A stretch of 11,710 bases of DNA from an uncultured Flavobacteriales bacterium (GCA_913052515.1 CAJXFJ010000018.1:1-11710), one strand, 5' to 3'; positions 1 through 8,026 are shown, counted from the first letter of the stretch. The notes: generated by a model from the sequence alone, not told the origin. A program made the numbers and translations.

Positions 1-650
1 AGTTTTTAGCGTTTAAATCAAATCAGCTTTCAAATCATGAATTCATTTTACGTCTCAATAACGCTAAAGATGTGCTCCGCAAGTTTGAATATCAAGAAGG
101 TAGTGTCTATCTATTTGCATTTCCTCTAAATGATTCGGTATCTAATTTTTCAAAACATGCCATTTTTGTTCCAACACTCTTTAACATGGCTTTGCAAGCT
201 GTAAAAAGTGAGTCTCCTTTGAATTTTATGGATCAGAAATACATTACAATAAATAGCACTTCAAAAACGGAAAGCCCATTCAAGTTTGTTAAAAACAAGT
301 TTGAAACAATTCCAAAACAACGAAAAAATGGAACTAAAGTCACTCTTGAAATAGATGAATCTATACTTCAAGCAGGACACTATAAAGTTATGCAAGACAA
401 TAATTTAATAACTTATGTCGCATTAAACTATAGTCGTTCAGAATCTAAAATGGATAGATATACCCATGAAGAAATAGAAAATTTAGTTCAGCAATTACCC
501 ATTCAATTTCAATGGTATAATGCATCTAATGAATCGTTGACAAAAGCAATCAATGAAGAATTGATTGGCACCTATTTATGGAAGTATTTTATCGCATTAG
601 CTTTATTATTTTTGGCTATTGAAATAGCGCTTCTTCGACTTATAAAATGA
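1..650 (+). CDS. BatA-like membrane-anchored protein, C-terminal part (5' end outside window)
   Basis: The reading frame (codons from position 3) is open to the window edge with no upstream stop, so this is the C-terminal ~215 residues of a longer protein; a GTG at 72 is only an internal codon. The visible part has soluble beta-rich sequence containing FAFPLND and FVPTLFNMALQ, and ends in one hydrophobic segment (about WKYFIALALLFLAIEIALL) followed by a short basic tail. This fits the C-terminus of the large Bacteroidota proteins that carry an N-terminal BatA membrane domain and a vWA-like region, which are anchored in the inner membrane with most of the chain periplasmic. The N-terminal domains cannot be seen, so the family call comes from resemblance. 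The molecular role of these proteins is not established. The stop lies 4 nt before the next ATG, suggesting co-transcription with the dihydroorotase-like gene. Confidence 0.72.
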   Translation, partial: FLAFKSNQLSNHEFILRLNNAKDVLRKFEYQEGSVYLFAFPLNDSVSNFSKHAIFVPTLFNMALQAVKSESPLNFMDQKYITINSTSKTESPFKFVKNKFETIPKQRKNGTKVTLEIDESILQAGHYKVMQDNNLITYVALNYSRSESKMDRYTHEEIENLVQQLPIQFQWYNASNESLTKAINEELIGTYLWKYFIALALLFLAIEIALLRLIK

Positions 651-654
651 TATT

Positions 655-1920
655 ATGAATCTACTTATAAAGGCTGCAAAACTAATCGATGAACAAAGTA
701 AATATCATCTAAAAGTCGTTGATATTCTCATTGAAAAAGGAAAGATTAGTCAAATAGCCAAGACGATTAAAAAAGAAGGAGTTGAAACCTTTGAAGCTTC
801 CAATCTGCATGTTTCAAACGGATGGATTGACTTACACGCTCAATTCCATGATCCGGGAAATGAACATAAGGAAGATTTTGAAAGTGGTATGAAAGCCGCT
901 GCAAAAGGAGGCTTTACTCGAGTTTGTATTTCGCCTTTAACAGAACCTGTAAAAGATACTAAGTCAGCGATAGAATACGTCATTAACAAAAGCAAAGCCA
1001 CTTTAGTTGAACTTCTACCCTATGCTAGTATTTCAAAAAGTGCAAAAGGAGAAGAATTAGCAGAGCTTTACGATATGAAAGAAGCTGGTGCTGTTGCTAA
1101 CTTTGATGGTAAAAACTCTATTAAAAACCCAAATTTACTACACCGAGCACTTCAGTATAGTCAAGCTTTTGATGGACTAGTTATCAACTTTCCACACACT
1201 GAAGAGTTAGCATCTTCAGGAGTAATGAATGAAGGTGAAAGTAGTACACATCTTGGTTTGAAAGGAATTCCTGAGCTAACAGAAGAATTAATGGTTTCAA
1301 GAGATTTATACTTGCTGAGACATGCCGGAGGTAAATTACATTTCGCTACTATTTCTGCTAGCGATGCATTGACTTTAATACAATCAGCTAAAAAAGAAAA
1401 GCTGAAGGTTAGCTGTGATGTTAGTGCCGCCCATTTACTTTTAAGCGATGACTTACTTAAAGATTTTGATAGTCGATTAAAAGTGATTCCACCTTTTCGT
1501 TCCAAAGAAACTATTAAACAACTGATTAAGCATCTGAAAAATGGCACCATTGATGCCATTTGCTCGGATCATCAGCCTGAAGATATAGAAAGCAAAAAGA
1601 AAGAATTTGATCATGCTGCATTTGGTATTATTAATCTACAAACTGCATTTGCAGCCGCCAGAACAGCAACCCAAAAACAATTATCTATCGAAGAATTAAT
1701 TCCGTTGTTTACAACGGGTCCATCTCGCCTTTTAGGCTTAGAACATAAAACGATAGAAGAAGGTAATTTGGCTAATTTGACCTTGTTTAATCCAGATGCA
1801 GAATATATTTTTGAGAAAGAACAAGTGGTTTCGAAATCACTAAACTCACCATTTTTTGGAATGAAATTAAAAGGAATGGTATATGGAGTAATTAATCGTA
1901 ATCAAAAGAGCTTAAGTTAA
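655..1920 (+). CDS. pyrC: Dihydroorotase-family amidohydrolase, probably with degenerate metal site
   Basis: The 421-residue length and overall sequence match class I dihydroorotase, the pyrimidine enzyme that interconverts carbamoyl-aspartate and dihydroorotate. Conserved family blocks are DPGNEHKEDFESG (66-78), AAAKGGFT (81-88), GVMNEGESST (189-198), LGLKGIPELTEELMVSRD (200-217), the DGTIDAI-like block NGTIDAICSDH (296-306) and AFGIINLQTA (322-331). Key residues are partly lost. The metal-binding HxH is H61-A-Q63, the following substrate Arg is H65, the histidine of the usual HIxHVS block is T232 (HFATIS), and the Asn of NPPLR is I278. H61, D151, H181 and D305 remain. I infer reduced or no dihydroorotase activity. 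It may be a structural or regulatory paralogue, as with inactive PyrC' proteins that assemble with aspartate transcarbamylase. Databases would probably label it dihydroorotase. It sits 4 nt after the BatA-like gene. The ATG start gives a typical MNLLIKAAKLID beginning. Confidence 0.85.
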   Translation: MNLLIKAAKLIDEQSKYHLKVVDILIEKGKISQIAKTIKKEGVETFEASNLHVSNGWIDLHAQFHDPGNEHKEDFESGMKAAAKGGFTRVCISPLTEPVKDTKSAIEYVINKSKATLVELLPYASISKSAKGEELAELYDMKEAGAVANFDGKNSIKNPNLLHRALQYSQAFDGLVINFPHTEELASSGVMNEGESSTHLGLKGIPELTEELMVSRDLYLLRHAGGKLHFATISASDALTLIQSAKKEKLKVSCDVSAAHLLLSDDLLKDFDSRLKVIPPFRSKETIKQLIKHLKNGTIDAICSDHQPEDIESKKKEFDHAAFGIINLQTAFAAARTATQKQLSIEELIPLFTTGPSRLLGLEHKTIEEGNLANLTLFNPDAEYIFEKEQVVSKSLNSPFFGMKLKGMVYGVINRNQKSLS

Positions 1921-1924
1921 AACC

Positions 1925-2905
1925 TTAATGTTGATGCTCTCTGCCTTTTATTTCTTGGCCTTCAATACTTTTTTGTAACTCCTTTTCTTGCTCTTCTAAT
2001 TCTTCTTTTGAAATTTTTTGACCTAAAGTGGATAAATCAGGCTGACCTGCATCTACCCATGCTGTGTACCAAAGACTACCTACCATAATAATGGCTTTTC
2101 TCAACCTACTCTCAACCATATCCCCCATTCGGTTGTAATAGGTCAGCGCAAATTTTTGAGAGTATTGTCTCACCGTAGTTTGGCCTCTTTGTTCAAATGC
2201 GTATTTCTGATCGGAAGGAATTTTTCTAGTTAAATCTTTCTCTATAAAAAGCACTGAATCTAAATAGGAATGACTTTCTTCTACTGCATCCCAAATGGCA
2301 TCTAAAGGACTACTGACATACTCGGAACGTCCTACCAAATAATCGTATTCATCAGCTGTTAATTCAGGAATTCTTGACTCCCAAAGTCCGTGAATACCTT
2401 TTTGACCTGTAAGTTGTCCATTATAATTCTCAGTAGTATGCAAGGGCACATGAGCATCGCCAATGTAATGCCCTAAATCTGCAGCAAGATGTAAAACACT
2501 ATTCGCATTTTCTTCTTCAAAAGCTTTTGTTAACCGTTTCGTCATTAGTGCTACATGCCAAGGAACTATTCCATAAGCTTGGAGGGTATCTTCAGAGTAT
2601 TTTTCTACAGCATCATACCACCTTCTAGGCATAGCTTCAAATGGATTTTCTCCATGATGTGCATAATGATCAATATCTATATAATGCCTTGGCGCCTCAA
2701 CCTTTGTCGCATATCTGCGTTTATCCGGATCTGGGGCATGTGCGGTTAAAAATTCAATATTTGCTTTAAAAAAGCCAATCATCTCTGGTGGAAGTGTAAA
2801 AACTGCCATTCTATTAATTCGCTTGTGCCCATAAAAACCCCATGACTGAAATAAAACAGCCAATGAAAGCAGGAGACAAATACGAAAGAAATAGTTAATC
2901 TTCAT
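1925..2905 (-). CDS. Secreted S1/P1-nuclease / zinc-dependent phospholipase C-like hydrolase
   Basis: This is a predicted exported trinuclear-zinc hydrolase of the phospholipase C/P1 nuclease fold. From the ATG at 2905 (326 residues) there is a signal peptide with hydrophobic core ICLLLSLAVLF, then WGFYGH. In this fold the first residues of the mature chain, usually a Trp, bind zinc, so W22 and H27 fit. Further candidate ligands are APDPDKR (D59/D61), RHYIDIDHY (H74, D77/D79), H139, LGHYIGDAHVPLH (H146, D150, H152, H156) and IHGLWE (H172, E176). The C-terminus is charged and likely helical (KEELEEQEKELQK). Extending to a TTG at 2914 adds three residues; the ATG is preferred because it places the signal peptide directly at the start. 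The gene overlaps the comB 3' end by 11 nt and ends the minus-strand unit. The substrate (nucleic acid or phospholipid) cannot be told from sequence. Confidence 0.85.
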   Translation of the reverse strand: MKINYFFRICLLLSLAVLFQSWGFYGHKRINRMAVFTLPPEMIGFFKANIEFLTAHAPDPDKRRYATKVEAPRHYIDIDHYAHHGENPFEAMPRRWYDAVEKYSEDTLQAYGIVPWHVALMTKRLTKAFEEENANSVLHLAADLGHYIGDAHVPLHTTENYNGQLTGQKGIHGLWESRIPELTADEYDYLVGRSEYVSSPLDAIWDAVEESHSYLDSVLFIEKDLTRKIPSDQKYAFEQRGQTTVRQYSQKFALTYYNRMGDMVESRLRKAIIMVGSLWYTAWVDAGQPDLSTLGQKISKEELEEQEKELQKSIEGQEIKGREHQH

Positions 2906-3641
2906 CCGGAACAATTAAAGCATTCCCTTGAAATACGGGCACTTTATTTATGATACTTTCTTGTAAACAATAGCGAATATCCTCCTCCAAATCTAAACGT
3001 TCTAATCTTCTTCTATGTGAAGAATCTTTTAAGAAATTGTTTAAATCCCCTTTTGCCATTTCATACATATGGCAAGCTGCTAGTGAAGAGTCAGCCAAAC
3101 CGGTATAAATCGGATTTTCTTTAAGTCTGTGTATAACTGCTCCAGCAAATAAAGAATCTTCTAAATTGTATCTATCTTTCCAACCTGCGCATAAAAGAAT
3201 GATATTCTTATTTAGCTTCTGCAAATAAGCACAAACAGCATCTAAATTCAAAAAAGAGCCAATAATTATGTTATCAGCCGCTTTTGCTCGCTCTATCGCT
3301 TTGGTTCCATTCGTTGTGGTAAGCACAACTTCCTTGCCTTTCATCACCGGGTTCATATAAGAAAACGGTGAATTTCCAATATCAAATCCTTCAACAATTT
3401 GACCATGTCTTTCGGCAGCTGCAATATAACCTTGAGCTTGGTATTCTTTTGCCTCCTCTACTGATGAAACGGGAATAATTTTCTGAACTCCATGTTCAAA
3501 GGCTGTACAAATAGCAGAAGTAGCACGAAATATGTCAATAACAACAACTACGCAATTTTTACTGCTGTAATAAACCGGAAAAAGTGCGGGTGAATAACAA
3601 ACTTCTATTTTTCGTTGGTGTGGTAATTCTGTCGTTTCCAA
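2895..3641 (-). CDS. comB: 2-phosphosulfolactate phosphatase (ComB family)
   Basis: ComB hydrolyses 2-phosphosulfolactate to sulfolactate in a Mg-dependent reaction known from coenzyme M synthesis; bacterial homologues take part in sulfonate metabolism or have unknown roles. The 248-residue length is normal for the family. Recognisable blocks are VVVVIDIFRATSA (31-43), the AAAERHGQIVEGFDIGNSP region (74-92), LTTTNGTKAI (107-116) and LLCAGWKDRYNLEDSLFAGA (149-168), covering the usual Asp/Arg and glycine-rich active-site signatures. The start codon is TTG at 3641: an in-frame stop lies at 3669-3671 and no ATG or GTG falls between, so TTG (or less likely ATT) must serve. Its start is 2 nt after the gcvT stop, which suggests translational coupling, and its end overlaps the zinc hydrolase gene. 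No coenzyme M pathway genes are visible here, so the physiological substrate is uncertain. Confidence 0.88.
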   Translation of the reverse strand: METTELPHQRKIEVCYSPALFPVYYSSKNCVVVVIDIFRATSAICTAFEHGVQKIIPVSSVEEAKEYQAQGYIAAAERHGQIVEGFDIGNSPFSYMNPVMKGKEVVLTTTNGTKAIERAKAADNIIIGSFLNLDAVCAYLQKLNKNIILLCAGWKDRYNLEDSLFAGAVIHRLKENPIYTGLADSSLAACHMYEMAKGDLNNFLKDSSHRRRLERLDLEEDIRYCLQESIINKVPVFQGNALIVPDED

Positions 3642-3643
3642 AA

Positions 3644-4729
3644 TTATACGAATGGCAATTTTACTACTTCAGCTTTTAGCTGTTTATTTCTAACTTCAAT
3701 ATAAATCTCTTGTCCCAATTTTGATAATTCCTTAGTAACATAACCCATACCAATTCCCACTTTTAAGTTAGGAGAACTTGTGCCTGAAGTTACTTTTCCA
3801 ATAGGCTCACCATTTTCATCAACAATGGTATAATCTTGTCTTGGAATTCCGCGATCAATCATTTTAAAAGCAACCAGTTTTCTTTCGATTCCTTCTTCTT
3901 TTTGCTTTTTCAATAAATCTGAATCAATAAACTCTTTGGTAAACTTGGTAATCCAACCTAAACCTGCTTCAATTGGTGAAGTCGTATCATCAATGTCATT
4001 TCCATACAAGCAGAACCCTTTTTCAAGTCGTAATGTATCTCTTGCACCTAAACCTGCAGGTTTAATACCCATTGGTTCACCTGCTTTCATAACAGCATCC
4101 CAAATAGAGTTTGCATGCTCGTTATCAAAGTAAATTTCAAATCCACCACTTCCGGTATAACCTGTTGCTGAGACTAATACATTATCAATTCCTGCAAAAG
4201 TCCCTTTTTCAAAGGTGTAATATTTCATATCACTCAGATTGATAGCGGTTAAACTTTGCAATGCTTCAACTGCCTTTGGGCCTTGAACAGCCAATAAAGT
4301 TGTTCGCTCAGAAATATCTTGCATATCTACTCCAAATTCATCCTGACTCTTAATCCAATTCCAATCCTTTTCAATATTAGAAGCATTAACAACCAACATA
4401 AACGTTTCTTCTGCTAGCTGATATATCAACAAATCATCAACTATACCGCCTCGTCCGTTAGGCATGCATGAATATTGAATCTTTCCAGGGCTCAACTTTG
4501 AAGCATCATTGGTACTGATTTTTTGAATCAAATCAATGGCGTGTTTACCTTTTAAAATAAACTCACCCATATGAGATACATCAAATACACCAACACTATT
4601 TCTTACTGCCATATGCTCATCTGTTAAACCGGTATATTGTATCGGCATTTCATAACCTGCAAATGGCACCATCTTGGCTCCTAATTCAATATGCTTATCC
4701 TTTAATGATGTACTTTTTAATTCTTCCAT
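3644..4729 (-). CDS. gcvT: Aminomethyltransferase, glycine cleavage system T protein
   Basis: The T protein moves the methylene group from the aminomethyl-lipoyl arm of GcvH to tetrahydrofolate, releasing ammonia and forming 5,10-methylene-THF in the cytoplasm. The 361 residues match full-length bacterial GcvT. Family motifs are [16 protein letters not shown] (19-34), [11 protein letters not shown] (47-57), the [12 protein letters not shown] block (93-104) with the Asp pair D98/D99, one of which is the catalytic Asp, VQGPKA (148-153), [14 protein letters not shown] (187-200), [13 protein letters not shown] (226-238) and the C-terminal [10 protein letters not shown] (311-320) of the GcvT C domain. 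The retained Asp pair and GYTG block favour true GcvT over YgfZ-like or dehydrogenase-associated homologues. No gcvH or gcvP is nearby; a separate gcvT locus is not unusual. It starts at ATG 4729, 9 nt after the preceding glycosyltransferase stop, and runs into comB with a 2 nt gap. Confidence 0.96.
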   Translation of the reverse strand: MEELKSTSLKDKHIELGAKMVPFAGYEMPIQYTGLTDEHMAVRNSVGVFDVSHMGEFILKGKHAIDLIQKISTNDASKLSPGKIQYSCMPNGRGGIVDDLLIYQLAEETFMLVVNASNIEKDWNWIKSQDEFGVDMQDISERTTLLAVQGPKAVEALQSLTAINLSDMKYYTFEKGTFAGIDNVLVSATGYTGSGGFEIYFDNEHANSIWDAVMKAGEPMGIKPAGLGARDTLRLEKGFCLYGNDIDDTTSPIEAGLGWITKFTKEFIDSDLLKKQKEEGIERKLVAFKMIDRGIPRQDYTIVDENGEPIGKVTSGTSSPNLKVGIGMGYVTKELSKLGQEIYIEVRNKQLKAEVVKLPFV

Positions 4730-4738
4730 AGTTTTAAT

Positions 4739-5824
4739 CTAATCTGTCAATTCTTTAAAGTAACGCAAATAATTTTCTCTTTGCGCAACCACTGAATATT
4801 TATCTATTACTGTTTTACGAGCAGCAAGGCCCATTTTATTTCTTATCTCTTCTGATTCAATCAAATGGCTTAGTTTTTCAACCCACTCTTCTGTGGTCTC
4901 AGCATAATACCCATTAACTCCATCTTGTATGATTTCTCGATTAACGCCAACAGGTGATACTATTGTAGCTGATTCCATTGCCATATATTGTAAAGCTTTA
5001 AAACCACACTTTCCCCTACTCCATTCATCATCTGTAAGCGGCATAATTCCAATGTCTATTTCTTCCAGTTGTTGAATCTCTTTTTCCTTATTCCACTTTT
5101 CATTTACAACCTCTAAATCTGCTACTTCCCAAGGGTGATCACAAATAATTTTAATCCAAATTTCATCTCTATTTCGCTCTTGAATTATCTTTAAGGCTTC
5201 CTTGATATCGTCCAAATATCGTCTAGTTGTATCTGTCCCTGTCCAACCAATGCAAATTTGTTTATGCCTCTTTTCTGAACTTCTTTTATGATATTCTGTA
5301 TCAATGGTGGTAGGTACAATTTTTACATTTTTGCAATAGGCAGAGGCATGCTTGGCAAGATATGCGTTACCTGCAAAAACCATATCAACCAAAGGTAAAA
5401 CTTGATTGACTTTATCCGTTCTTTTTAATTTACTTAAATGTTTGTTGGCAGTAGAAACATTGGGAAGCCAAATGGCGTCATCAAAGTCAAAAATTACCTT
5501 TGCTTTACTTTTGGCAAAAAGTTTCTCATACTTTATACTACCTGTTAGAAGGGCTTCTCTGAAAATAAAAATGAGATCATATTCATTAGCCCTTTCAACA
5601 TCTTTGGCTCTAATATTGCGCGCATTTAACTCAATGGAAGCTTTTTTAAGGTAGTTGCCTTTGGAGTACAAAATTTCATCATCTTCTTGAGAAATGATGT
5701 TTGATAATTCACAATCAAAACCATTTTGAGTGAGAAAATTCAAGTATTGCTCAAATCGAAATCGTTGACCTGGGGACCTGCCCAAGCGATGATTTGCAAT
5801 AAATAATACCTTCTTTTTACTCAT
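4739..5824 (-). CDS. GT-B glycosyltransferase (GT4/glycosyl_transf_1 type)
   Basis: Predicted cytoplasmic or membrane-associated transferase that adds a sugar from a nucleotide-sugar donor to a glycan or lipid acceptor. The N-terminal Rossmann-like half starts KKKVLFIANHRLGRSPGQRF (3-22), a form common among Bacteroidota glycosyltransferases, and contains the strand VIFDFDDAIWLPN (110-122). The hinge and donor domain begin near ICIGWTGTDTTRRYL (190-204). The donor site holds DIGIMPLTDDEWSRGKCGFKAL (257-278), followed by QYMAMESATIVSPVGVNREII (279-299), corresponding to the nucleotide-sugar-binding loop of GT4 enzymes. The final helices (LAARKTVIDKYS) are typical. There is no signal peptide or membrane span. 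The start is ATG 5824. The donor sugar and linkage cannot be predicted. It is separated by 54 nt from the upstream glycosyltransferase, the largest gap in the minus-strand run. Confidence 0.88.
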   Translation of the reverse strand: MSKKKVLFIANHRLGRSPGQRFRFEQYLNFLTQNGFDCELSNIISQEDDEILYSKGNYLKKASIELNARNIRAKDVERANEYDLIFIFREALLTGSIKYEKLFAKSKAKVIFDFDDAIWLPNVSTANKHLSKLKRTDKVNQVLPLVDMVFAGNAYLAKHASAYCKNVKIVPTTIDTEYHKRSSEKRHKQICIGWTGTDTTRRYLDDIKEALKIIQERNRDEIWIKIICDHPWEVADLEVVNEKWNKEKEIQQLEEIDIGIMPLTDDEWSRGKCGFKALQYMAMESATIVSPVGVNREIIQDGVNGYYAETTEEWVEKLSHLIESEEIRNKMGLAARKTVIDKYSVVAQRENYLRYFKELTD

Positions 5825-5841
5825 TTATCCCCAAGAATATC

Positions 5842-5860
5842 GCTAGCCCATAAGGTTAGC
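5842..5860. repeat. Imperfect hairpin in the gap between the two glycosyltransferases
   Basis: The arms GCTAGCC (5842-5848) and GGTTAGC (5854-5860) flank a 5 nt loop. Read on the plus strand the arms pair fully if one G-U pair is allowed; on the minus strand, the coding direction here, there is one A-C mismatch. A T-rich stretch follows on the plus-strand side only, where no gene needs terminating. A terminator for the minus-strand unit is therefore not supported; it could be a minor processing or attenuation structure, or chance. Confidence 0.25.
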
Positions 5861-5878
5861 TTCTATTTTGCAAAAGAA

Positions 5879-7114
5879 CTAAAGATTTTCATAAACATGA
5901 GCATAGTTAGCTATTGCTTCTTGTAAAGAAAATCGCTTTAAGGCAACTGCTCTTATTACCTCAGATTTTGTTGAGTGATTAAGTAATTTTTGAACGGCAT
6001 ATTTCAAGGTAGAGTCTTCAAAATCATTAATAACTATACCACTTTCTTGATCACTTAGAATTTCATCGGTATCTCCCAATCCGGCATTAGCTACAATGGG
6101 CAATCCCATGCCCATAACTTCAGCCTGTTTGGTTGGTGAAACAGCCTTTCCTGTAAAAGAGGTAACGATGAAAAAAATAGAAGCCTGACTTAAGGAAATG
6201 AAATAAGGAATATCTTGATATGAGGAGGGCGCAATTATCAAATCATCTAAATGAATATCCAGCTTTTTTGCCTCTTCCTTAATATAGTCTGGGTTATGAC
6301 GACTTATAAATAAAAATCGACTTGTTGAATTCTCTTCTTTTAACCATTTAAAAAAACGAAGCATATCGTGCAATCGATACCTTGTTCCTAATGAACCAAT
6401 ATAAGAAAGTATAAATTCATTTTCTTTTATTCCAAGTTCTTTTTTAAGTTGTTGGCGTTTAGTTTCATCTAAAGCATTGTAGTCAAAATGATCCAAGTCT
6501 GCTGCACAAGGAATTACTTGAACTTTCCCTTTTGTATTGAAATGATTCAGAATATGCTTTTTTGCATTCTCAGTTAATGAAATGATGTAATCCGCTTCTT
6601 GAAATAGAAATTTCTCCTTCTTTTTAAAGAAGTTATACATCCATTTATAAATTGGGTTATTTAGATCCCACAATCCTCCTTCAACTCGCTCATCAGCCCA
6701 AAATCCTCGAATATCAAATACCAATTTTGCGCTAGGAATTTTTATATTTTGAGCAATCATAGCAGGAATAATGGATCGGCAATGAAAAACATCAAATTCA
6801 ATCTCTTTATACCAATTTGTAAGCTGCCTTTTTAAACGTCTTATATTAAGCAAAGTCCCAAGGATTGGAGGAGTATTTTGGTAAAAGGTATATCTCCAAG
6901 CTATGTTTTTATTTTGAAGCTTTTCTTCTACGATTTTTCCAAATTGTTGAAAATTCTCTCTTTTCTCGTTACTTAAAATATGAATGTTGTAGTCTCTTTC
7001 CGCTAAGCCTAAATAATAAGGCAAAATCTGAGATTGCCCCAAAGGGTCTGTTAAACCATCATAAGTGATAAAAAGGATTTTCTTTGAACTAGGTTTGATG
7101 TTTACTTCTGCCAT
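5879..7114 (-). CDS. GT-B glycosyltransferase (GT4 family)
   Basis: A second predicted nucleotide-sugar-dependent glycosyltransferase, 411 residues. The N-terminal acceptor domain opens with KKILFITYDGLTDPLGQSQILPYY (11-34), whose G-x-DPLGQSQ loop is a familiar GT4 signature, and includes FDVFHCRS (107-114) and LVFDIRGFWADERVEGG (131-147). The donor domain starts at about FILSYIGSLGTRYR (234-247) and carries VSPTKQAEVMGMGLPIVAN (325-343), in which E332 sits in the variant E-x7-E region contacting the nucleotide sugar. It lacks a signal peptide or membrane segments, so it likely works on the cytoplasmic face on a lipid-linked or small acceptor. Its ATG lies 12 nt after the methyltransferase stop. 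It shares fold but little close sequence with the next glycosyltransferase, so this is not a recent tandem duplication. The substrate is unknown. Confidence 0.92.
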   Translation of the reverse strand: MAEVNIKPSSKKILFITYDGLTDPLGQSQILPYYLGLAERDYNIHILSNEKRENFQQFGKIVEEKLQNKNIAWRYTFYQNTPPILGTLLNIRRLKRQLTNWYKEIEFDVFHCRSIIPAMIAQNIKIPSAKLVFDIRGFWADERVEGGLWDLNNPIYKWMYNFFKKKEKFLFQEADYIISLTENAKKHILNHFNTKGKVQVIPCAADLDHFDYNALDETKRQQLKKELGIKENEFILSYIGSLGTRYRLHDMLRFFKWLKEENSTSRFLFISRHNPDYIKEEAKKLDIHLDDLIIAPSSYQDIPYFISLSQASIFFIVTSFTGKAVSPTKQAEVMGMGLPIVANAGLGDTDEILSDQESGIVINDFEDSTLKYAVQKLLNHSTKSEVIRAVALKRFSLQEAIANYAHVYENL

Positions 7115-7126
7115 TTCAAGAGCTTA

Positions 7127-8026
7127 TCATTTCTTTTTTCCGATGGCATGCCAATATGGTGTATTGGGTGAAAATTGAATTTCATCCAAACCACAAGCTT
7201 TCATCATTTGTTCTATTTCAATTTTAGAGAACCGCTGCTCTAATGGTGTCCCAAATCGGTCTAACGAATCGTTTCTAATTACGAATGAAGATTTGCCCAC
7301 ATAATAACTTAAAGGCAATTTTTTCCAAAACTTTAATCCCAAAGATTTGGTTAAGCCTGCTAAAGCAACTAAAGGCATGTAGACCAAATAGGCAATCAAA
7401 TCACAACTTAATTTTTTTAGTGTGGCAGGTAGTTTAGAAATTAAAAATCGAATACTATTCGATAAGTGAAAAAGCAGCTTGAATAAAAAACCACGATTAT
7501 CCAAGCTATAATATAAATAGACTAAAAAGTATCCTCCCTTTTTCAGCTTTTTTACAGATGCTTGCATGGCTGCTTGTGTATCAGGAATGTGATGAAGTAC
7601 GCCTAAAGAAAAGACAAAATCAAAAGATTCATCTGGAAATGGAATGGTATTAACACCAGCTTGACTAACTCGTATATTTTCCACTTTTTGAGCATTTTGA
7701 GCCGCAATAAAAACTGCCTTACTTGGGTCAATTGCTTCTACAAATCCGAACTTTTTAGCCGCATACAAAGACCACCTTCCACTTCCACAGCCAACATCTA
7801 AAGCCGTTTTATCTTTTCCAAATAAACTTGGATGAACTACATCAAAATACTCATCTCCAATTTGCTTGATTTCATCCTCTTCAAACGCATCAAAAGCTGT
7901 CCATTCTTCTCCAAAAGAATCAACTGTATCTTGATCTAAATTATCATCATTGGGGTCTAGAAAAAATGGAATCTCAATGCTTCCTTGTTTAGAAACACCA
8001 TCAATTTCACGGTTATATTCAATCAT
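7127..8026 (-). CDS. Class I SAM-dependent methyltransferase
   Basis: Predicted methyltransferase of the Methyltransf_11/25 type, 299 residues. The SAM-binding motif I is ALDVGCGSGRW (75-85), the acidic residue ending strand 2 is D100 in VEAIDPSKA, and the post-I/motif II region contains FDFVFSLGVLHHIPD (135-149), followed by LKKGGYFLVY (161-170). After the Rossmann core there is a hydrophobic or amphipathic insert (about 175-245) that may help it bind membranes or a lipid substrate, then a C-terminal segment RFSKIEIEQMMKACGLDEI typical of small-molecule methyltransferases. About 70 residues precede motif I and resemble the N-terminal extension of sugar- or lipid-associated methyltransferases. 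Next to two glycosyltransferases it probably modifies a glycan or lipid intermediate, which is inference. ATG at 8026; 13 nt after the DUF3667 gene. Confidence 0.9.
   Translation of the reverse strand: MIEYNREIDGVSKQGSIEIPFFLDPNDDNLDQDTVDSFGEEWTAFDAFEEDEIKQIGDEYFDVVHPSLFGKDKTALDVGCGSGRWSLYAAKKFGFVEAIDPSKAVFIAAQNAQKVENIRVSQAGVNTIPFPDESFDFVFSLGVLHHIPDTQAAMQASVKKLKKGGYFLVYLYYSLDNRGFLFKLLFHLSNSIRFLISKLPATLKKLSCDLIAYLVYMPLVALAGLTKSLGLKFWKKLPLSYYVGKSSFVIRNDSLDRFGTPLEQRFSKIEIEQMMKACGLDEIQFSPNTPYWHAIGKKK

Noticed and set aside
72..650. A complete short gene starting at GTG 72
   Set aside because: The same frame stays open back to the window edge and the sequence before 72 reads as normal protein, so this is the 3' end of a longer gene.
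1161..1559. Minus-strand open frame of 132 codons inside the dihydroorotase-like gene
   Set aside because: It lies wholly within a gene with clear family motifs, and its Ser/Leu/Lys-rich product resembles no family; it is a shadow frame.
2906..2914. TTG at 2914 as the start of the zinc hydrolase gene
   Set aside because: The ATG at 2905 gives a well-formed signal peptide from the first residue and needs less overlap with comB.
5842..5860. Rho-independent terminator splitting the minus-strand unit between the glycosyltransferases
   Set aside because: The stem has a mismatch on the coding strand and no T-tract follows in that direction.
4739..7114. Tandem duplication of one glycosyltransferase gene
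   Set aside because: The two proteins share only the general GT-B fold; their N-terminal loops and donor-site motifs differ, so they are distinct subfamilies.
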